A stretch of DNA of 64,000 nucleotides from Polaribacter sp. (GTDB lineage: Bacteria > Bacteroidota > Bacteroidia > Flavobacteriales > Flavobacteriaceae). This document shows, one piece after another, positions 1-8,499 of this stretch. Below the pieces are notes generated by a model. It was not told the DNA's origin, did not search any database, and worked only from the letters and a program-made list of their open reading frames with translations. The translations under genes and the position numbers were made by a program. The stretch covers positions 147,671 through 211,670 of the forward strand of contig JAQWGI010000026.1 of assembly GCA_029238315.1 (NCBI GenBank), written 5' to 3'. Each line of letters starts with the position of its first letter. The stretch's first letter is position 1.

Positions 1-510
1 AAAAATGAAGTTATTATTGTTACTAAACCAACAGCAATTGCTTTAAAAAGAATTCAAAAAGAACTATTAAAATTCAATTTAAGTTTAAAAATATTTGATG
101 CTTACAGGCCGCAACAAGCTGTGAATCATTTTGTGCGTTGGGCAAAAGTGTTGAATGACACCTTAATGAAGCATCAATATTACCCAAAAGTTCCTAAAAA
201 CAAATTATTTGAATTGGGATATATTGCTTCAAAATCTGGTCACACAAGAGGAAGTACTGTAGATTTAACCATTATTGACACCAAAACTGGAAAAGAATTA
301 GACATGGGGAGTACGTATGATTTTTTTGGAAACAAATCGCATGTTTTACACAAAGAATTGACAACGAAACAAAAAGCAAATCGATTATTATTACGCAACT
401 TAATGCTTACAAATGGGTTTAATCCTTATCAATACGAATGGTGGCATTTTACATTAAAGGACGAACCTTATTCTGAAACATATTTTAATTTTCCCATCAA
501 AAAAAATTAG
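1..510 (+). CDS. D-alanyl-D-alanine dipeptidase (VanX/DdpX type, M15D), 5' end outside the window
   Basis: The reading frame is open from base 1, so the start codon lies outside the window and 169 residues are visible. They carry the M15D zinc-dipeptidase signatures: a DAYRPQQ segment (Arg36 of the fragment, the transition-state arginine in VanX), SGHTRGSTVDLT with metal ligands His81 and Asp88, and EWWHF near the C-terminus with catalytic Glu146 and ligand His149. The family hydrolyses free D-Ala-D-Ala from peptidoglycan turnover, in the cytoplasm or periplasm. No vanA/vanH-like ligase or dehydrogenase lies next to it, so a housekeeping recycling role is more likely than glycopeptide resistance. 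Whether an export signal exists cannot be judged because the N-terminus is missing. Confidence 0.88.
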   Translation, partial: KNEVIIVTKPTAIALKRIQKELLKFNLSLKIFDAYRPQQAVNHFVRWAKVLNDTLMKHQYYPKVPKNKLFELGYIASKSGHTRGSTVDLTIIDTKTGKELDMGSTYDFFGNKSHVLHKELTTKQKANRLLLRNLMLTNGFNPYQYEWWHFTLKDEPYSETYFNFPIKKN

Positions 511-583
511 TTTTAACAAAACTAAAACAAATCATAAATTTTACGGTATTATATTTGCAGTCAAGAAATTACAATTTTCTTTT

Positions 584-1243
584 ATGAATTTTAATAAACA
601 ACTTCTTTTTATTGTTAGCTTTTTGCTAATTTCTTTGCAATCAATCAATTCTCAAGAAGATAAGATTGGCAAGAAAAAAGTAGTGTCTATAAAAGCGAAA
701 GTTACTCCAGTAAAAAAGCCTGGCTCTTTAAATTTTGATGCTACTAAAGGGTTTAAAAATGCACATAAAAACTCTCTTAAAACAAAAACGCAAGCACAAA
801 TAGATGCAGCATTAAAAAGCAAAGGAATTACAACGAAAGCAAGGATTGATGAAGAAAGTTTTTTAAAAGCTTACAAAAAAATAAATGGAAGATACCAATA
901 TCCAAAAATTGATCAAGATTTAGGAAGTTTTAGAACTAGCTCTAAATACATAACAATTATCTGTAGAGATTTTCAGTATCCTGATGGTGATAGAGTAGCT
1001 ATTTTAAACAATGGTATTACACTTATCAATAGCATAACTTTACAACAAAATTATCAAAAATTTACAATCCCTATTGATACTGGAATAAACAGAATCGCTT
1101 TTAGAGCTCTAAATCAAGGAACTTCTGGTCCAAATACTGCCGGATTTAAAGTTTATGACGACTCAAACAACTTAATTTCTTCTAACGAATGGAACCTTGC
1201 AACAGGTGCTACTGCTACTATTTTAATTGCAAAAGATAAATAA
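584..1243 (+). CDS. Secreted protein of unknown function
   Basis: A 219-residue protein. The start gives a clean signal peptide (residues 1 to about 23, Lys-containing n-region, hydrophobic core LLFIVSFLLISL, cleavage near INSQ). A Lys-rich stretch follows (about 24-70), then a region from about 110 to the end rich in alternating hydrophobic residues, aromatics, Asn and Gly, which reads like an extracellular beta-sandwich. There is no lipobox, no T9SS sorting domain and no catalytic motif I recognise. It is probably periplasmic or exported by Sec alone. It stands alone between the dipeptidase and pdhA. Function unknown. Confidence 0.7.
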   Translation: MNFNKQLLFIVSFLLISLQSINSQEDKIGKKKVVSIKAKVTPVKKPGSLNFDATKGFKNAHKNSLKTKTQAQIDAALKSKGITTKARIDEESFLKAYKKINGRYQYPKIDQDLGSFRTSSKYITIICRDFQYPDGDRVAILNNGITLINSITLQQNYQKFTIPIDTGINRIAFRALNQGTSGPNTAGFKVYDDSNNLISSNEWNLATGATATILIAKDK

Positions 1244-1322
1244 TTCTCTATTTCAAAAAGGTGAATTTTAAAGAGATTCCTTTTTTATCAAAAAAACATT
1301 TTTTTTAAAAACTATTTACCCT

Positions 1323-1330
1323 TATTTTTG
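1323..1330 (+). promoter_or_regulatory. Probable -7 promoter element for pdhA-pdhC
   Basis: TATTTTTG matches the Bacteroidetes -7 consensus TAnnTTTG and lies 44 bases before the pdhA start codon. The -33 box is not clear in the T-rich upstream run, so this is a motif match only. Confidence 0.45.
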
Positions 1331-1374
1331 CTTGCTACAAGCAATTAAAATTAGATTTTTAACAACAACTACGA

Positions 1375-2367
1375 ATGAAAAAAATTACCAAAGAAACTTA
1401 CATTAATTGGTACAGAGATATGCTTTTCTGGAGAAAGTTTGAAGACAAACTTGCTGCCGTATATATCCAACAAAAAGTAAGAGGCTTTTTACACCTATAC
1501 AACGGTCAAGAAGCTGTTTTAGCGGGTTCTTTGCACGCAATGGAATTAGGTAAAGATAAAATGATTACCGCATACCGTAATCACGTTCAACCAATTGGTA
1601 TGGGCGTAGATCCTAAAGCAGTAATGGCAGAATTGTACGGAAAAGTTACCGGAACATCAAAAGGAATGGGAGGCTCTATGCACATTTTCTCTAAAGAAAA
1701 AGGTTTTTATGGTGGTCACGGAATTGTTGGTGGTCAAATTCCTTTAGGTGCAGGAATTGCATTTGGAGATAAATATGCAGGAAATGATGGTGTAACTTTA
1801 ACTTATTTTGGAGACGGCGCTGCAAGACAAGGTTCTTTACACGAGGCTTTTAACATGGCTATGCTATGGAAATTACCTGTTGTATTTATTGTAGAAAATA
1901 ATGGATACGCAATGGGAACTTCAGTTGAAAGAACAGCAAATCATACAGATATTTGGAAACTTGGTCTAGGTTACGAAATGCCTTGTGGACCAGTAGACGG
2001 AATGAACCCTGTTAAGGTTGCAGAAGCAGTTGATGAAGCAATTCAAAGAGCACGCCGAGGAGATGGACCAACTTTCTTAGAAATGAAAACATATCGTTAT
2101 AGAGGGCACTCAATGTCTGATGCACAACATTACAGAACAAAAGATGAAGTAGCTGAATACAAAAAAATAGATCCTATAACTCAAGTTTTAGATATTATTA
2201 AAGAGAATGCGTACGCTTCACAAGAAGAAATTGAGACAATTGATAATGAAGTAAAAGCATTGGTAAAAGAATGTGAAGAGTTTGCAGAAAATTCTGCTTT
2301 CCCAGAAGTGAATCAATTATATGATGTTGTATACGAACAAGAAGATTATCCTTTTATTAAAAGATAA
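1375..2367 (+). CDS. pdhA: Pyruvate dehydrogenase E1 component, alpha subunit
   Basis: A 330-residue thiamine-diphosphate enzyme subunit that decarboxylates pyruvate and acetylates the lipoyl group of E2. The ThDP/Mg motif starts with GDG at 146-148 and ends with NN at 175-176. The phosphorylation-loop region RYRGHSMSDAQHYR is present near residues 240-255. Length is typical for heterotetrameric E1-alpha. The E2 gene follows after 3 bases, so the two are cotranscribed. The E1-beta gene (pdhB) and E3 (lpd) are not in this window; a pdhA-pdhC pair with pdhB elsewhere is an arrangement I know from flavobacteria. Confidence 0.95.
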   Translation: MKKITKETYINWYRDMLFWRKFEDKLAAVYIQQKVRGFLHLYNGQEAVLAGSLHAMELGKDKMITAYRNHVQPIGMGVDPKAVMAELYGKVTGTSKGMGGSMHIFSKEKGFYGGHGIVGGQIPLGAGIAFGDKYAGNDGVTLTYFGDGAARQGSLHEAFNMAMLWKLPVVFIVENNGYAMGTSVERTANHTDIWKLGLGYEMPCGPVDGMNPVKVAEAVDEAIQRARRGDGPTFLEMKTYRYRGHSMSDAQHYRTKDEVAEYKKIDPITQVLDIIKENAYASQEEIETIDNEVKALVKECEEFAENSAFPEVNQLYDVVYEQEDYPFIKR

Positions 2368-2370
2368 ATT

Positions 2371-3630
2371 ATGGCAATAGTAGTAAATATGCCGCGCTTA
2401 AGTGACACCATGGAAGAAGGTGTTGTGGCACAATGGTTAAAAAATATTGGAGATTCAATTGAAGAAGGCGATATTTTAGCAGAAATTGAAACTGATAAAG
2501 CTACAATGGAGTTTGAATCGTTTAACGAAGGAACTTTATTACATATTGGTGTACAAGAAGGTGAAAGTGCTCCTGTAGATACTTTATTAGCAATTATTGG
2601 CGATAAAGGAGAAGATATTTCTGGATTACTTAACGGAAGTACTGCTCTACAAGAAACAAAAGTAGAAGAAACTAAAACTGAAGAAGCTCCTAAAAAAGCT
2701 GAAGCGGTTGAACCAGTTGCAAATACCGAAGAAGTAAAAACAGTTACTACTTCTACTGGAAGAATTTTCGCATCACCTTTAGCAAAGAAAATAGCTAATG
2801 ATAAAGGAATTAACTTAGCAGACTTAAGTGGTTCTGGAGATAATGGGAGAATTACAAAAAAAGATGTAGAAAATTACACTCCTACACAAGCAACTCAAGA
2901 ATCTTCTACAAGTACTCCAACTGTTGCGAAATTTATAGCAACTGGAGAAGAAAACTCTGAAGAAATTAAGAATTCTCAAATGCGTAAAGCAATTGCAAAA
3001 TCTTTAGGAAACTCTAAATTCTCTGCTCCAGATTTCAGTTTAAACATTGAAGTAAATATGGACACTGCAATGGTATCTAGAAAGACAATCAATGCAATTC
3101 CAGATGTAAAAGTTTCTTTTAATGATATGGTTGTTAAAGCCTGTGCGATGGCTCTGGCAAAACACCCACAAGTAAATACATCTTGGACAGACAACAACAC
3201 CATTTTTCATTCACATATTCATGTTGGTGTAGCTGTGGCTGTAGATGATGGCTTGTTAGTACCTGTAATAAAACATACAAATCAATTAAGCTTAACTCAA
3301 ATTGGAACAAGTGTTAGAGATTTAGCTGGTAAAGCAAGAAACAAAAAAATTACTCCAGCAGAAATGCAAGGAAGTACATTTACCGTTTCAAATTTAGGAA
3401 TGTTTGGTATTGACAACTTTACATCAATTATCAATCAACCTAATTCTGCAATCTTATCTGTAGGAGCTATTGTTGAAAAACCGGTAGTTAAAAATGGACA
3501 AATTGTGATTGGAAACACTATGAATTTAACTTTAACTTGTGATCACAGAACTGTAGATGGCGCAGTTGGAGCTCAGTTTTTACAAACGTTAAAAACCTAT
3601 TTAGAAAACCCAGTGACCATGTTGGCATAA
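2371..3630 (+). CDS. pdhC: Pyruvate dehydrogenase E2 (dihydrolipoamide acetyltransferase)
   Basis: A 419-residue core subunit that transfers acetyl from lipoyl-lysine to CoA. There is one N-terminal lipoyl domain (about 1-78) with the lipoylation site at Lys43 in ETDKATME. A Glu/Lys/Thr-rich linker follows, then a peripheral-subunit-binding domain at about 131-168 (FASPLAKKIA ... GRITKKDVENY), then the acyltransferase domain with the DHRTVDG active site (His392, Asp396). Many bacterial E2p proteins carry two or three lipoyl domains; this one has one. A strong hairpin terminator follows the gene. Confidence 0.95.
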   Translation: MAIVVNMPRLSDTMEEGVVAQWLKNIGDSIEEGDILAEIETDKATMEFESFNEGTLLHIGVQEGESAPVDTLLAIIGDKGEDISGLLNGSTALQETKVEETKTEEAPKKAEAVEPVANTEEVKTVTTSTGRIFASPLAKKIANDKGINLADLSGSGDNGRITKKDVENYTPTQATQESSTSTPTVAKFIATGEENSEEIKNSQMRKAIAKSLGNSKFSAPDFSLNIEVNMDTAMVSRKTINAIPDVKVSFNDMVVKACAMALAKHPQVNTSWTDNNTIFHSHIHVGVAVAVDDGLLVPVIKHTNQLSLTQIGTSVRDLAGKARNKKITPAEMQGSTFTVSNLGMFGIDNFTSIINQPNSAILSVGAIVEKPVVKNGQIVIGNTMNLTLTCDHRTVDGAVGAQFLQTLKTYLENPVTMLA

Positions 3631-3651
3631 GAGTTTTTTTATTCATATTAT

Positions 3652-3690
3652 AAAAAAGAGCTCGAAAAATATGTTTCGAGCTCTTTTTTT
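3652..3690 (+). terminator. Intrinsic terminator after pdhC
   Basis: The arms AAAAAGAGCTCGAAA and TTTCGAGCTCTTTTT form a 15-bp stem with a short AT loop and end in a T tract. The A-rich 5' side means it could also work on the opposite strand. Confidence 0.85.
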
Positions 3691-3753
3691 GTTGCAAACT
3701 TTGTCATATATTGATAATTCAAAAATTCTACGCATCTTTACTTTTTAAAAATA

Positions 3754-4185
3754 ATGAATAAAAAAATAATAGGAAGAGTTGATAAAATCGATTTTCCTGA
3801 ATTTGAACTCATAGAGATAGACGCTAAAGTAGATACTGGCGCTTTTACATCTGCTATTCATACTCATAAAATAAAAGAGTTAACTATTGATGGAGTATCT
3901 TATATTAAATTTACTTTATTAGACCCAGAACATATACAATACAACGAAAAAGAATTCAAAACAAAAAGCTTTGAAAAAAGAGTTATAAAAAGCTCTAACG
4001 GAACCTCAGAAGAAAGATTTGTAATTAAAACAACAGTTGTACTTTTTAGTGAAGTACATATTATAGAGTTAACTTTGAGTGAAAGAAGCGACATGAAATA
4101 CCCTATATTGTTAGGTAGAAAGTTTTTAAATAAAAAATACATTGTAGACTCATCACAAAAAAATAATTCTTACAACTTAAAATAA
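3754..4185 (+). CDS. Retropepsin-like protease of the ATP-dependent Zn protease family (COG4067, RimB-like)
   Basis: A 143-residue small protein. Residues 27-30 are DTGA, the aspartyl-protease-like signature of this family, and a LGRKFL segment near residue 120 matches its conserved C-terminal strand. The family is known as a genetic partner of RimK; in Pseudomonas the RimB protein of this type is reported to act on RimK-made glutamate tails. Here it lies 11 bases before rimK, on the same strand and in the same probable operon. Substrate and catalytic mechanism are inferred from family and context. The length is on the short side for COG4067. Confidence 0.8.
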   Translation: MNKKIIGRVDKIDFPEFELIEIDAKVDTGAFTSAIHTHKIKELTIDGVSYIKFTLLDPEHIQYNEKEFKTKSFEKRVIKSSNGTSEERFVIKTTVVLFSEVHIIELTLSERSDMKYPILLGRKFLNKKYIVDSSQKNNSYNLK

Positions 4186-4196
4186 ATAATCGAAAC

Positions 4197-5072
4197 ATGA
4201 AGATTGCCATCTTATCAAGAAATCCTAAATTATACTCAACCAAAAGATTAGTAGAAGCCGCAGAAAAAAGAGGTCATGAAGTAATTGTTGTGGACCACTT
4301 AAAATGTAATATTGAAATTGAAAAAAGAGCTCCTAAAATATTCTACAAAGGAGAGTATTTAACTGATATTGATGCAATCATACCTAGAATTGGCGCCTCA
4401 GTAACTTTTTACGGAACGGCTGTGATACGCCAATTTGAAATGATGAAAGTATTTACAGCAGTTTCTTCTACAGCCCTAGTTAGATCAAGAGATAAATTAA
4501 GTAGTTTACAAATTTTAGCGAGAGCTGGAGTTGGATTACCAAAAACTGTTTTTACAAATTACACGAAAGACGTAGAACATGTTGTTGAATCTGTTGGAGG
4601 TGCTCCTTTAATTTTAAAACTACTAGAAGGAACTCAAGGCTTAGGTGTAGTTTTAGCAGAAACACAAAATGCTGCAACCTCTGTATTAGAAGCTTTTAAC
4701 GGATTAGGAGCAAGAGTTATTGCTCAAGAATTTATCAAGGAAGCTGGCGGAGCAGATATTAGAGTTTTTGTTGTTGATGGCAAAGTAATTGGAGCTATGA
4801 AAAGACAGGGTAAAGAAGGTGAATTTCGCTCTAACTTACACAGAGGAGGAAATGCAAATATTATAGAACTAACAGACGAAGAAGAAAAAACAGCCTTAAA
4901 AGCTACAAAAGCCATGGGATTAGGCGTTGCTGGTGTAGACATGCTGCAATCTTCTAAAGGACCTTTGGTTTTAGAAGTAAATTCTTCTCCAGGACTAGAA
5001 GGAATCGAATCTGCTACTAAGAAAAATATTGCTAAAGAAATTATCCGTTATTTAGAGTTAAATGTCGAATAA
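4197..5072 (+). CDS. rimK: Alpha-L-glutamate ligase, RimK family (ATP-grasp)
   Basis: A 291-residue ATP-grasp ligase. RimK adds glutamate residues to the C-terminus of ribosomal protein S6, and relatives make poly-glutamate tails. Visible motifs are the glycine-rich ATP loop LEGTQGLGV (about 143-151), a basic substrate loop [16 protein letters not shown] (203-218), and the Mg-binding [10 protein letters not shown] with Glu260 and Asn262. Length is as expected. It sits between a retropepsin-like protease gene and an M14-type deacylase gene and overlaps the latter by 11 bases, so translation is probably coupled. S6 as the target is assumed from the family. Confidence 0.92.
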   Translation: MKIAILSRNPKLYSTKRLVEAAEKRGHEVIVVDHLKCNIEIEKRAPKIFYKGEYLTDIDAIIPRIGASVTFYGTAVIRQFEMMKVFTAVSSTALVRSRDKLSSLQILARAGVGLPKTVFTNYTKDVEHVVESVGGAPLILKLLEGTQGLGVVLAETQNAATSVLEAFNGLGARVIAQEFIKEAGGADIRVFVVDGKVIGAMKRQGKEGEFRSNLHRGGNANIIELTDEEEKTALKATKAMGLGVAGVDMLQSSKGPLVLEVNSSPGLEGIESATKKNIAKEIIRYLELNVE

Positions 5073-6009
5073 ACCATTTCTTCTACTAGGAAAAGAAATT
5101 CCTAAAGGAAAACGTACAATTTTAGATTTAGAAGTAGCAAAACTACATACAAGAACTACCGTTAAAGTACCTGTAATTATTGAAAGAGCTACAAAACCAG
5201 GTCCTGTAGTTTTATTGTTAGCTGGAATTCATGGTGATGAAACAAACGGAGTTGGAATTATTAGAGAAATTATTAGCCTAGGAATTAACAAACCAACAAA
5301 AGGAACCATTATTTGTATTCCTGTATTTAATATTTTTGGCTACTTAATAGAAACTAGAGAATTTCCAGATGGAAGAGATTTAAACAGAATGTTTCCAGGA
5401 ACTTTAAATGGATCTTTAGCAAGTCAATTTGCATATCAGTTTACTCAAAAAATTGCTCCTTTTGTAGATTATGTTATAGACTTTCATACTGGTGGAGGCC
5501 AACGTGATAATATCTCTCAAATAAGATGTAACAAAAATAACGCAAAAGCATTAGAATTAGCCAAAGTGTTTAATCCGCCAGTGATTGTTTTTTCAGAAAA
5601 CATAACCAAGTCATTAAGAGAAACACTTGATAAAATGGGAAAAACGGTACTGTTATTTGAAGGAGGAAAATCAAAAGAATTAAATCCTACAATTATAAAT
5701 GAAGGAGTTAATGGTACCAAAAACATTCTAATTCATTTAGGATTAATTGAAGGTGAAATTACTGTTAGAGAAACTCCTATCTTTATCAATAAAGCAAAAT
5801 GGCTAAGAGCTTCTCACTCTGGAATGCTTAAAATAAAAGTAGAAAACGGAAGTTTTGTGAAAAAGAAAGAAGTTCTTGGTGTAATTCAAGACCCATTCGG
5901 AGAATTTAAAAAGAAAATTTACGCACCTTTTAATTGCCATATTTTCTGCATCAACAAAACACCAATTGTAAATAAAGGCGATGCTTTATTTCATATAAGT
6001 ATTGAATAA
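5062..6009 (+). CDS. Succinylglutamate desuccinylase/aspartoacylase-family zinc hydrolase (M14)
   Basis: A 315-residue protein. Zinc ligands His57 and Glu60 lie in [10 protein letters not shown] and His142 in DFHTGGG, and the substrate-binding stretch is [12 protein letters not shown] (102-113). The C-terminal 90 residues look like the beta-barrel domain usual in this family. Members cleave an amide bond next to a glutamate- or aspartate-like carboxylate. Its 11-base overlap with rimK suggests that its substrate is linked to what RimK makes, perhaps removing a glutamyl modification; that is inference. It is too divergent to call AstE or Aspa by name. Confidence 0.85.
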   Translation: MSNKPFLLLGKEIPKGKRTILDLEVAKLHTRTTVKVPVIIERATKPGPVVLLLAGIHGDETNGVGIIREIISLGINKPTKGTIICIPVFNIFGYLIETREFPDGRDLNRMFPGTLNGSLASQFAYQFTQKIAPFVDYVIDFHTGGGQRDNISQIRCNKNNAKALELAKVFNPPVIVFSENITKSLRETLDKMGKTVLLFEGGKSKELNPTIINEGVNGTKNILIHLGLIEGEITVRETPIFINKAKWLRASHSGMLKIKVENGSFVKKKEVLGVIQDPFGEFKKKIYAPFNCHIFCINKTPIVNKGDALFHISIE

Positions 6010-6045
6010 TAAAAAAGCCTCAAGAATATCTTGAGACTTTTTTAT
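6010..6045. terminator. Bidirectional terminator between the rimK operon and the E2 gene
   Basis: The arms AAAAAAGCCTCAAGA and TCTTGAGACTTTTTT pair with one mismatch. The genes on either side converge, and both strands end in a U-rich run. Confidence 0.8.
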
Positions 6046-6062
6046 TCACATTTTAATAGGTA

Positions 6063-7364
6063 CTAAAAATCCTGATTTACATCCCAAGATTCTATAATTT
6101 CCTTTAAGGTTTTAATAAACATTCCTCCTAACGCGCCATTAACAACTCTATGATCGTACGAGTGAGAAACAAACATTTTCTGTCTGATTCCAATAAAATC
6201 ACCATCGGGAGTTTCAATCACAGCTGGAACTTTTCTGATTGCTCCTAATGCTAAAATTGCAACTTGTGGTTGATTGATTATTGGTGTCCCCATTACAGAA
6301 CCAAAACTACCAACATTCGTAACAGTATAAGTTCCTCCTTGAATTTCATCTGGTTTTAATTGGTTTCCTCTTGCTCTACCAGCTAAATCATTTACAGCTT
6401 TTGTCATTCCTACTAAATTTAACTGATCTGCATTTTTAATCACAGGAACTATTAAATTGCCGTCGGGTAATGCCGCTGCCATACCTAAATTAATATTTTT
6501 CTTTTTGATAATAGTATCGCCATTTAAAGCAATATTTATCATTGGGTATTTTTTTATTGTAGTTGCAACTGCTTGCATTAAAATTGGTGTAAAAGTCAAC
6601 TTCTCTCCTTCTCTTTTTAAGAAAGCATCTTTTACTTTAGTTCTCCATTTTACAATATTTGTAACATCAATTTCAATAAATGACTGAACGTGCGCAGAAG
6701 TTTGAACAGAATCTACCATGTGTTTGGCGATTAATTTACCCATTCTACTCATTTCAATTACTTCATCTTCTCCATTTACAGAGACAGAAACTGGTTTTGA
6801 AATTTCTTTTGCTACAGGCTTCTCTTCTGATTTAACAAGAGCTTTTACAGGATTGATATTTCTGTTCTCTAAATATGCTAAGATATCAGATTTTGTAACT
6901 CTACCTTCTTTACCAGAACCAGCAATTGCATCAAGCTCTGTCATTGAAATATTTTCTGTTTGCGCAATATTTCTTACTAATGGTGAATAAAACTTACCTG
7001 AATCAGATGTTTTTGAAATTGGTGAAGAAACTAATTCTACAGCTTTCTCTATACTTTCCTCTACTTCAACAACTTCTGGTGCTGCAGCAGTTTTTACTGC
7101 TTTAGTTACTGTAGATTCTCCTCCTTCTGTCTCAATAATAGCAATAGTTGCTCCAACCTCCACAACGGCATCTTTCTCAAATAAAATCTCTACTAAAGTT
7201 CCTTCTACTTCACTTGGTACTTCAGAATCTACTTTGTCTGTAGCAATTTCTACAATTGCTTCATCCATTTCTATAGTATCTCCAACTTCTTTTAACCAAG
7301 ATGTAATCGTTGCTTCCGCAACACTTTCTCCCATTTTAGGTAACTTCAATTCGAATCTAGCCAT
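6063..7364 (-). CDS. 2-oxoacid dehydrogenase E2 subunit (dihydrolipoamide acyltransferase, branched-chain/2-oxoglutarate type)
   Basis: A 433-residue E2 subunit. The lipoyl domain (about 1-78) carries Lys44 in ATDKVDSEVP; DKVD is usual in branched-chain and 2-oxoglutarate E2s rather than DKAT of pyruvate E2s. A subunit-binding domain lies near 128-166 (FYSPLVRNIA ... GRVTKSDILAYL) and an acyltransferase domain fills the rest. The active-site motif reads DHRVVNG: His405 is present but the residue four later is Asn409, where the canonical motif has Asp. It is monocistronic here and E1/E3 partners are not in the window, so the substrate (branched-chain 2-oxoacids versus 2-oxoglutarate) cannot be settled. 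Confidence 0.9.
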   Translation of the reverse strand: MARFELKLPKMGESVAEATITSWLKEVGDTIEMDEAIVEIATDKVDSEVPSEVEGTLVEILFEKDAVVEVGATIAIIETEGGESTVTKAVKTAAAPEVVEVEESIEKAVELVSSPISKTSDSGKFYSPLVRNIAQTENISMTELDAIAGSGKEGRVTKSDILAYLENRNINPVKALVKSEEKPVAKEISKPVSVSVNGEDEVIEMSRMGKLIAKHMVDSVQTSAHVQSFIEIDVTNIVKWRTKVKDAFLKREGEKLTFTPILMQAVATTIKKYPMINIALNGDTIIKKKNINLGMAAALPDGNLIVPVIKNADQLNLVGMTKAVNDLAGRARGNQLKPDEIQGGTYTVTNVGSFGSVMGTPIINQPQVAILALGAIRKVPAVIETPDGDFIGIRQKMFVSHSYDHRVVNGALGGMFIKTLKEIIESWDVNQDF

Positions 7365-7385
7365 TATGTATTGTTTTTATTGACT

Positions 7386-7393
7386 GCGAAAGT
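7386..7393 (-). promoter_or_regulatory. Possible -7 promoter element for the E2 gene
   Basis: On the minus strand this reads TACTTTCG, one base from the consensus TAnnTTTG, 21 bases before the start codon. Confidence 0.35.
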
Positions 7394-7506
7394 AATAAAA
7401 TTTGAGTAAATTTTAATACTTTTTCTTCAGGAAGTATATTTATCATCTTTACGACAAAATTACACAAAACACATTCAAAGATATTTTTTGAAACAACAAA
7501 TTAAAG

Positions 7507-7528
7507 AATCAATATTAGAATATTGATT
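7507..7528 (-). terminator. AT-rich hairpin after the small Lacal_2735 gene
   Basis: A perfect 10-bp stem (AATCAATATT / AATATTGATT) with a 2-base loop lies 20 bases past the stop codon. It has only one G-C pair per arm, so its strength as a terminator is uncertain. Confidence 0.4.
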
Positions 7529-7547
7529 TTATTAAATTATTCATAAA

Positions 7548-7715
7548 TTACTTACTAAGCAATTCTATTTCAATCATCACTAATTCTGCTTCGGCAATTT
7601 TTTTATCGGAGGCAGCTCTATTAGATTTTGAAAGCACAAAAGACTCTTCCATTAATTTTTGGTACTTACTCCTTAAAACTTCTACTTGTGATTTTTTCTT
7701 AAACAACCCAAACAT
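7548..7715 (-). CDS. Small Lacal_2735-family protein
   Basis: A 55-residue protein starting MFGLFKKKS and ending in an alpha-helical, charged tail (QKLMEESFVLSKSNRAASDK...). The pattern (MFGLFKKKS, then Y-K-L-x-x-E-x-x-x-L-S, then a small-residue turn and a second helix) matches the short flavobacterial family named Lacal_2735. Function is unknown and no catalytic motif is visible. The start codon lies 5 bases past the stop of the upstream SDR gene on the same strand, so it is probably the second gene of that transcript. Confidence 0.75.
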   Translation of the reverse strand: MFGLFKKKSQVEVLRSKYQKLMEESFVLSKSNRAASDKKIAEAELVMIEIELLSK

Positions 7716-7720
7716 AACTT

Positions 7721-8404
7721 TTATACTTTTAAATTAACAATTCCGTAATCCATTTCAAATATTTGTCCAGACAATGATTTTGCTTTTTCAGAAATAATGA
7801 AACTGGCCATTTCTGCAACTTCTTCTGGTTGCAAATAATTTTTTAAAGGATGTCTTTCTGCACTCATCTCTTTTAACCGATCATTCCGCAATAATTTAGA
7901 TGCCAAATTGGTATCCGTTAATGTAGGAGCAATTGCATTTACTCTAACTACTGGAGCTAACTCTGCAGCCAAAGATTTTACCAAACCTTCAACAGCACCT
8001 TTAGAAGCTGCTACACTTGCATGAAAAGGCATTCCTAATTTTGTTGCTACAGAACTAAACATTAATATGTTTGCAGTACTTGAATTTTTCAAAACACTTA
8101 AATATTGCTGAATAACCCTTACCGCTCCAAGAATATTTATAGAAAAATCATTCAAAAAATCTTCTTGCTTTAATCTGGTAATTGGCTTTAAGTTGATACT
8201 TCCAGGGCAATAAACCAATGCATCAATTGTATCAATTTCCGGTAAATCATCATTCAAAACATCACATAAATGTTCTTTAAAATTTACATGATTAATATCT
8301 GCTGTTGTTCTGCTCAATGAAATTACATTAACAGAATCTAAAATGCTATAAGCCAAAGACTTACCTATACCACTACTACCGCCTATTATAAGAACTGTTT
8401 TCAT
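7721..8404 (-). CDS. Short-chain dehydrogenase/reductase-family protein lacking the catalytic Tyr
   Basis: A 227-residue Rossmann protein. The nucleotide-binding motif is GGSSGIGKS (8-16), followed by the structural Asn90 and a C-terminal beta strand ending DYGIVNLKV. The catalytic positions read Asn90, Ser118, Val131, Lys135: the Tyr of the usual YxxxK motif is Val (VAASK). Ser118 is exactly 13 residues before it, so the alignment is secure. The protein may bind NAD(P) without standard SDR chemistry, or use another acid. It is transcribed divergently from a TetR/ABC1-kinase/flavin-reductase operon, sharing a regulatory region with a perfect inverted repeat. Similar SDRs are known to me beside photolyase and flavin-reductase genes in marine bacteria; no photolyase is present here. 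Confidence 0.85.
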   Translation of the reverse strand: MKTVLIIGGSSGIGKSLAYSILDSVNVISLSRTTADINHVNFKEHLCDVLNDDLPEIDTIDALVYCPGSINLKPITRLKQEDFLNDFSINILGAVRVIQQYLSVLKNSSTANILMFSSVATKLGMPFHASVAASKGAVEGLVKSLAAELAPVVRVNAIAPTLTDTNLASKLLRNDRLKEMSAERHPLKNYLQPEEVAEMASFIISEKAKSLSGQIFEMDYGIVNLKV

Positions 8405-8424
8405 ATATTTAATGTTTTAAAAAT

Positions 8425-8432
8425 CAAAATTA
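8425..8432 (-). promoter_or_regulatory. -7 promoter element for the SDR gene
   Basis: On the minus strand this reads TAATTTTG, a full match to TAnnTTTG, 20 bases before the SDR start codon. Confidence 0.55.
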
Positions 8433-8440
8433 CAATTTTT

Positions 8441-8468
8441 GTTTAACTTTAACTAAAATAAGTTAAAC
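8441..8468. promoter_or_regulatory. Perfect inverted repeat, probable TetR operator
   Basis: GTTTAACTT and AAGTTAAAC form a perfect 9-bp inverted repeat around a 10-base spacer. It lies between the two divergent promoters, just upstream of each -7 element, and the first rightward gene encodes a TetR-family protein. Size and position fit a shared operator. Confidence 0.65.
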
Positions 8469-8474
8469 ATTTTG

Positions 8475-8482
8475 TATATTTG
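8475..8482 (+). promoter_or_regulatory. -7 promoter element for the TetR operon
   Basis: TATATTTG is a full match to TAnnTTTG, 17 bases before the start codon. The inverted repeat at 8441-8468 would cover the -33 region. Confidence 0.55.
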
Positions 8483-8499
8483 TATTAAAAATAAAAACA

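Noticed and set aside
1..510. Glycopeptide-resistance gene vanX
   Set aside because: The enzyme family fits, but there is no vanA/vanH/vanRS-like neighbour; a chromosomal recycling dipeptidase is the simpler call.
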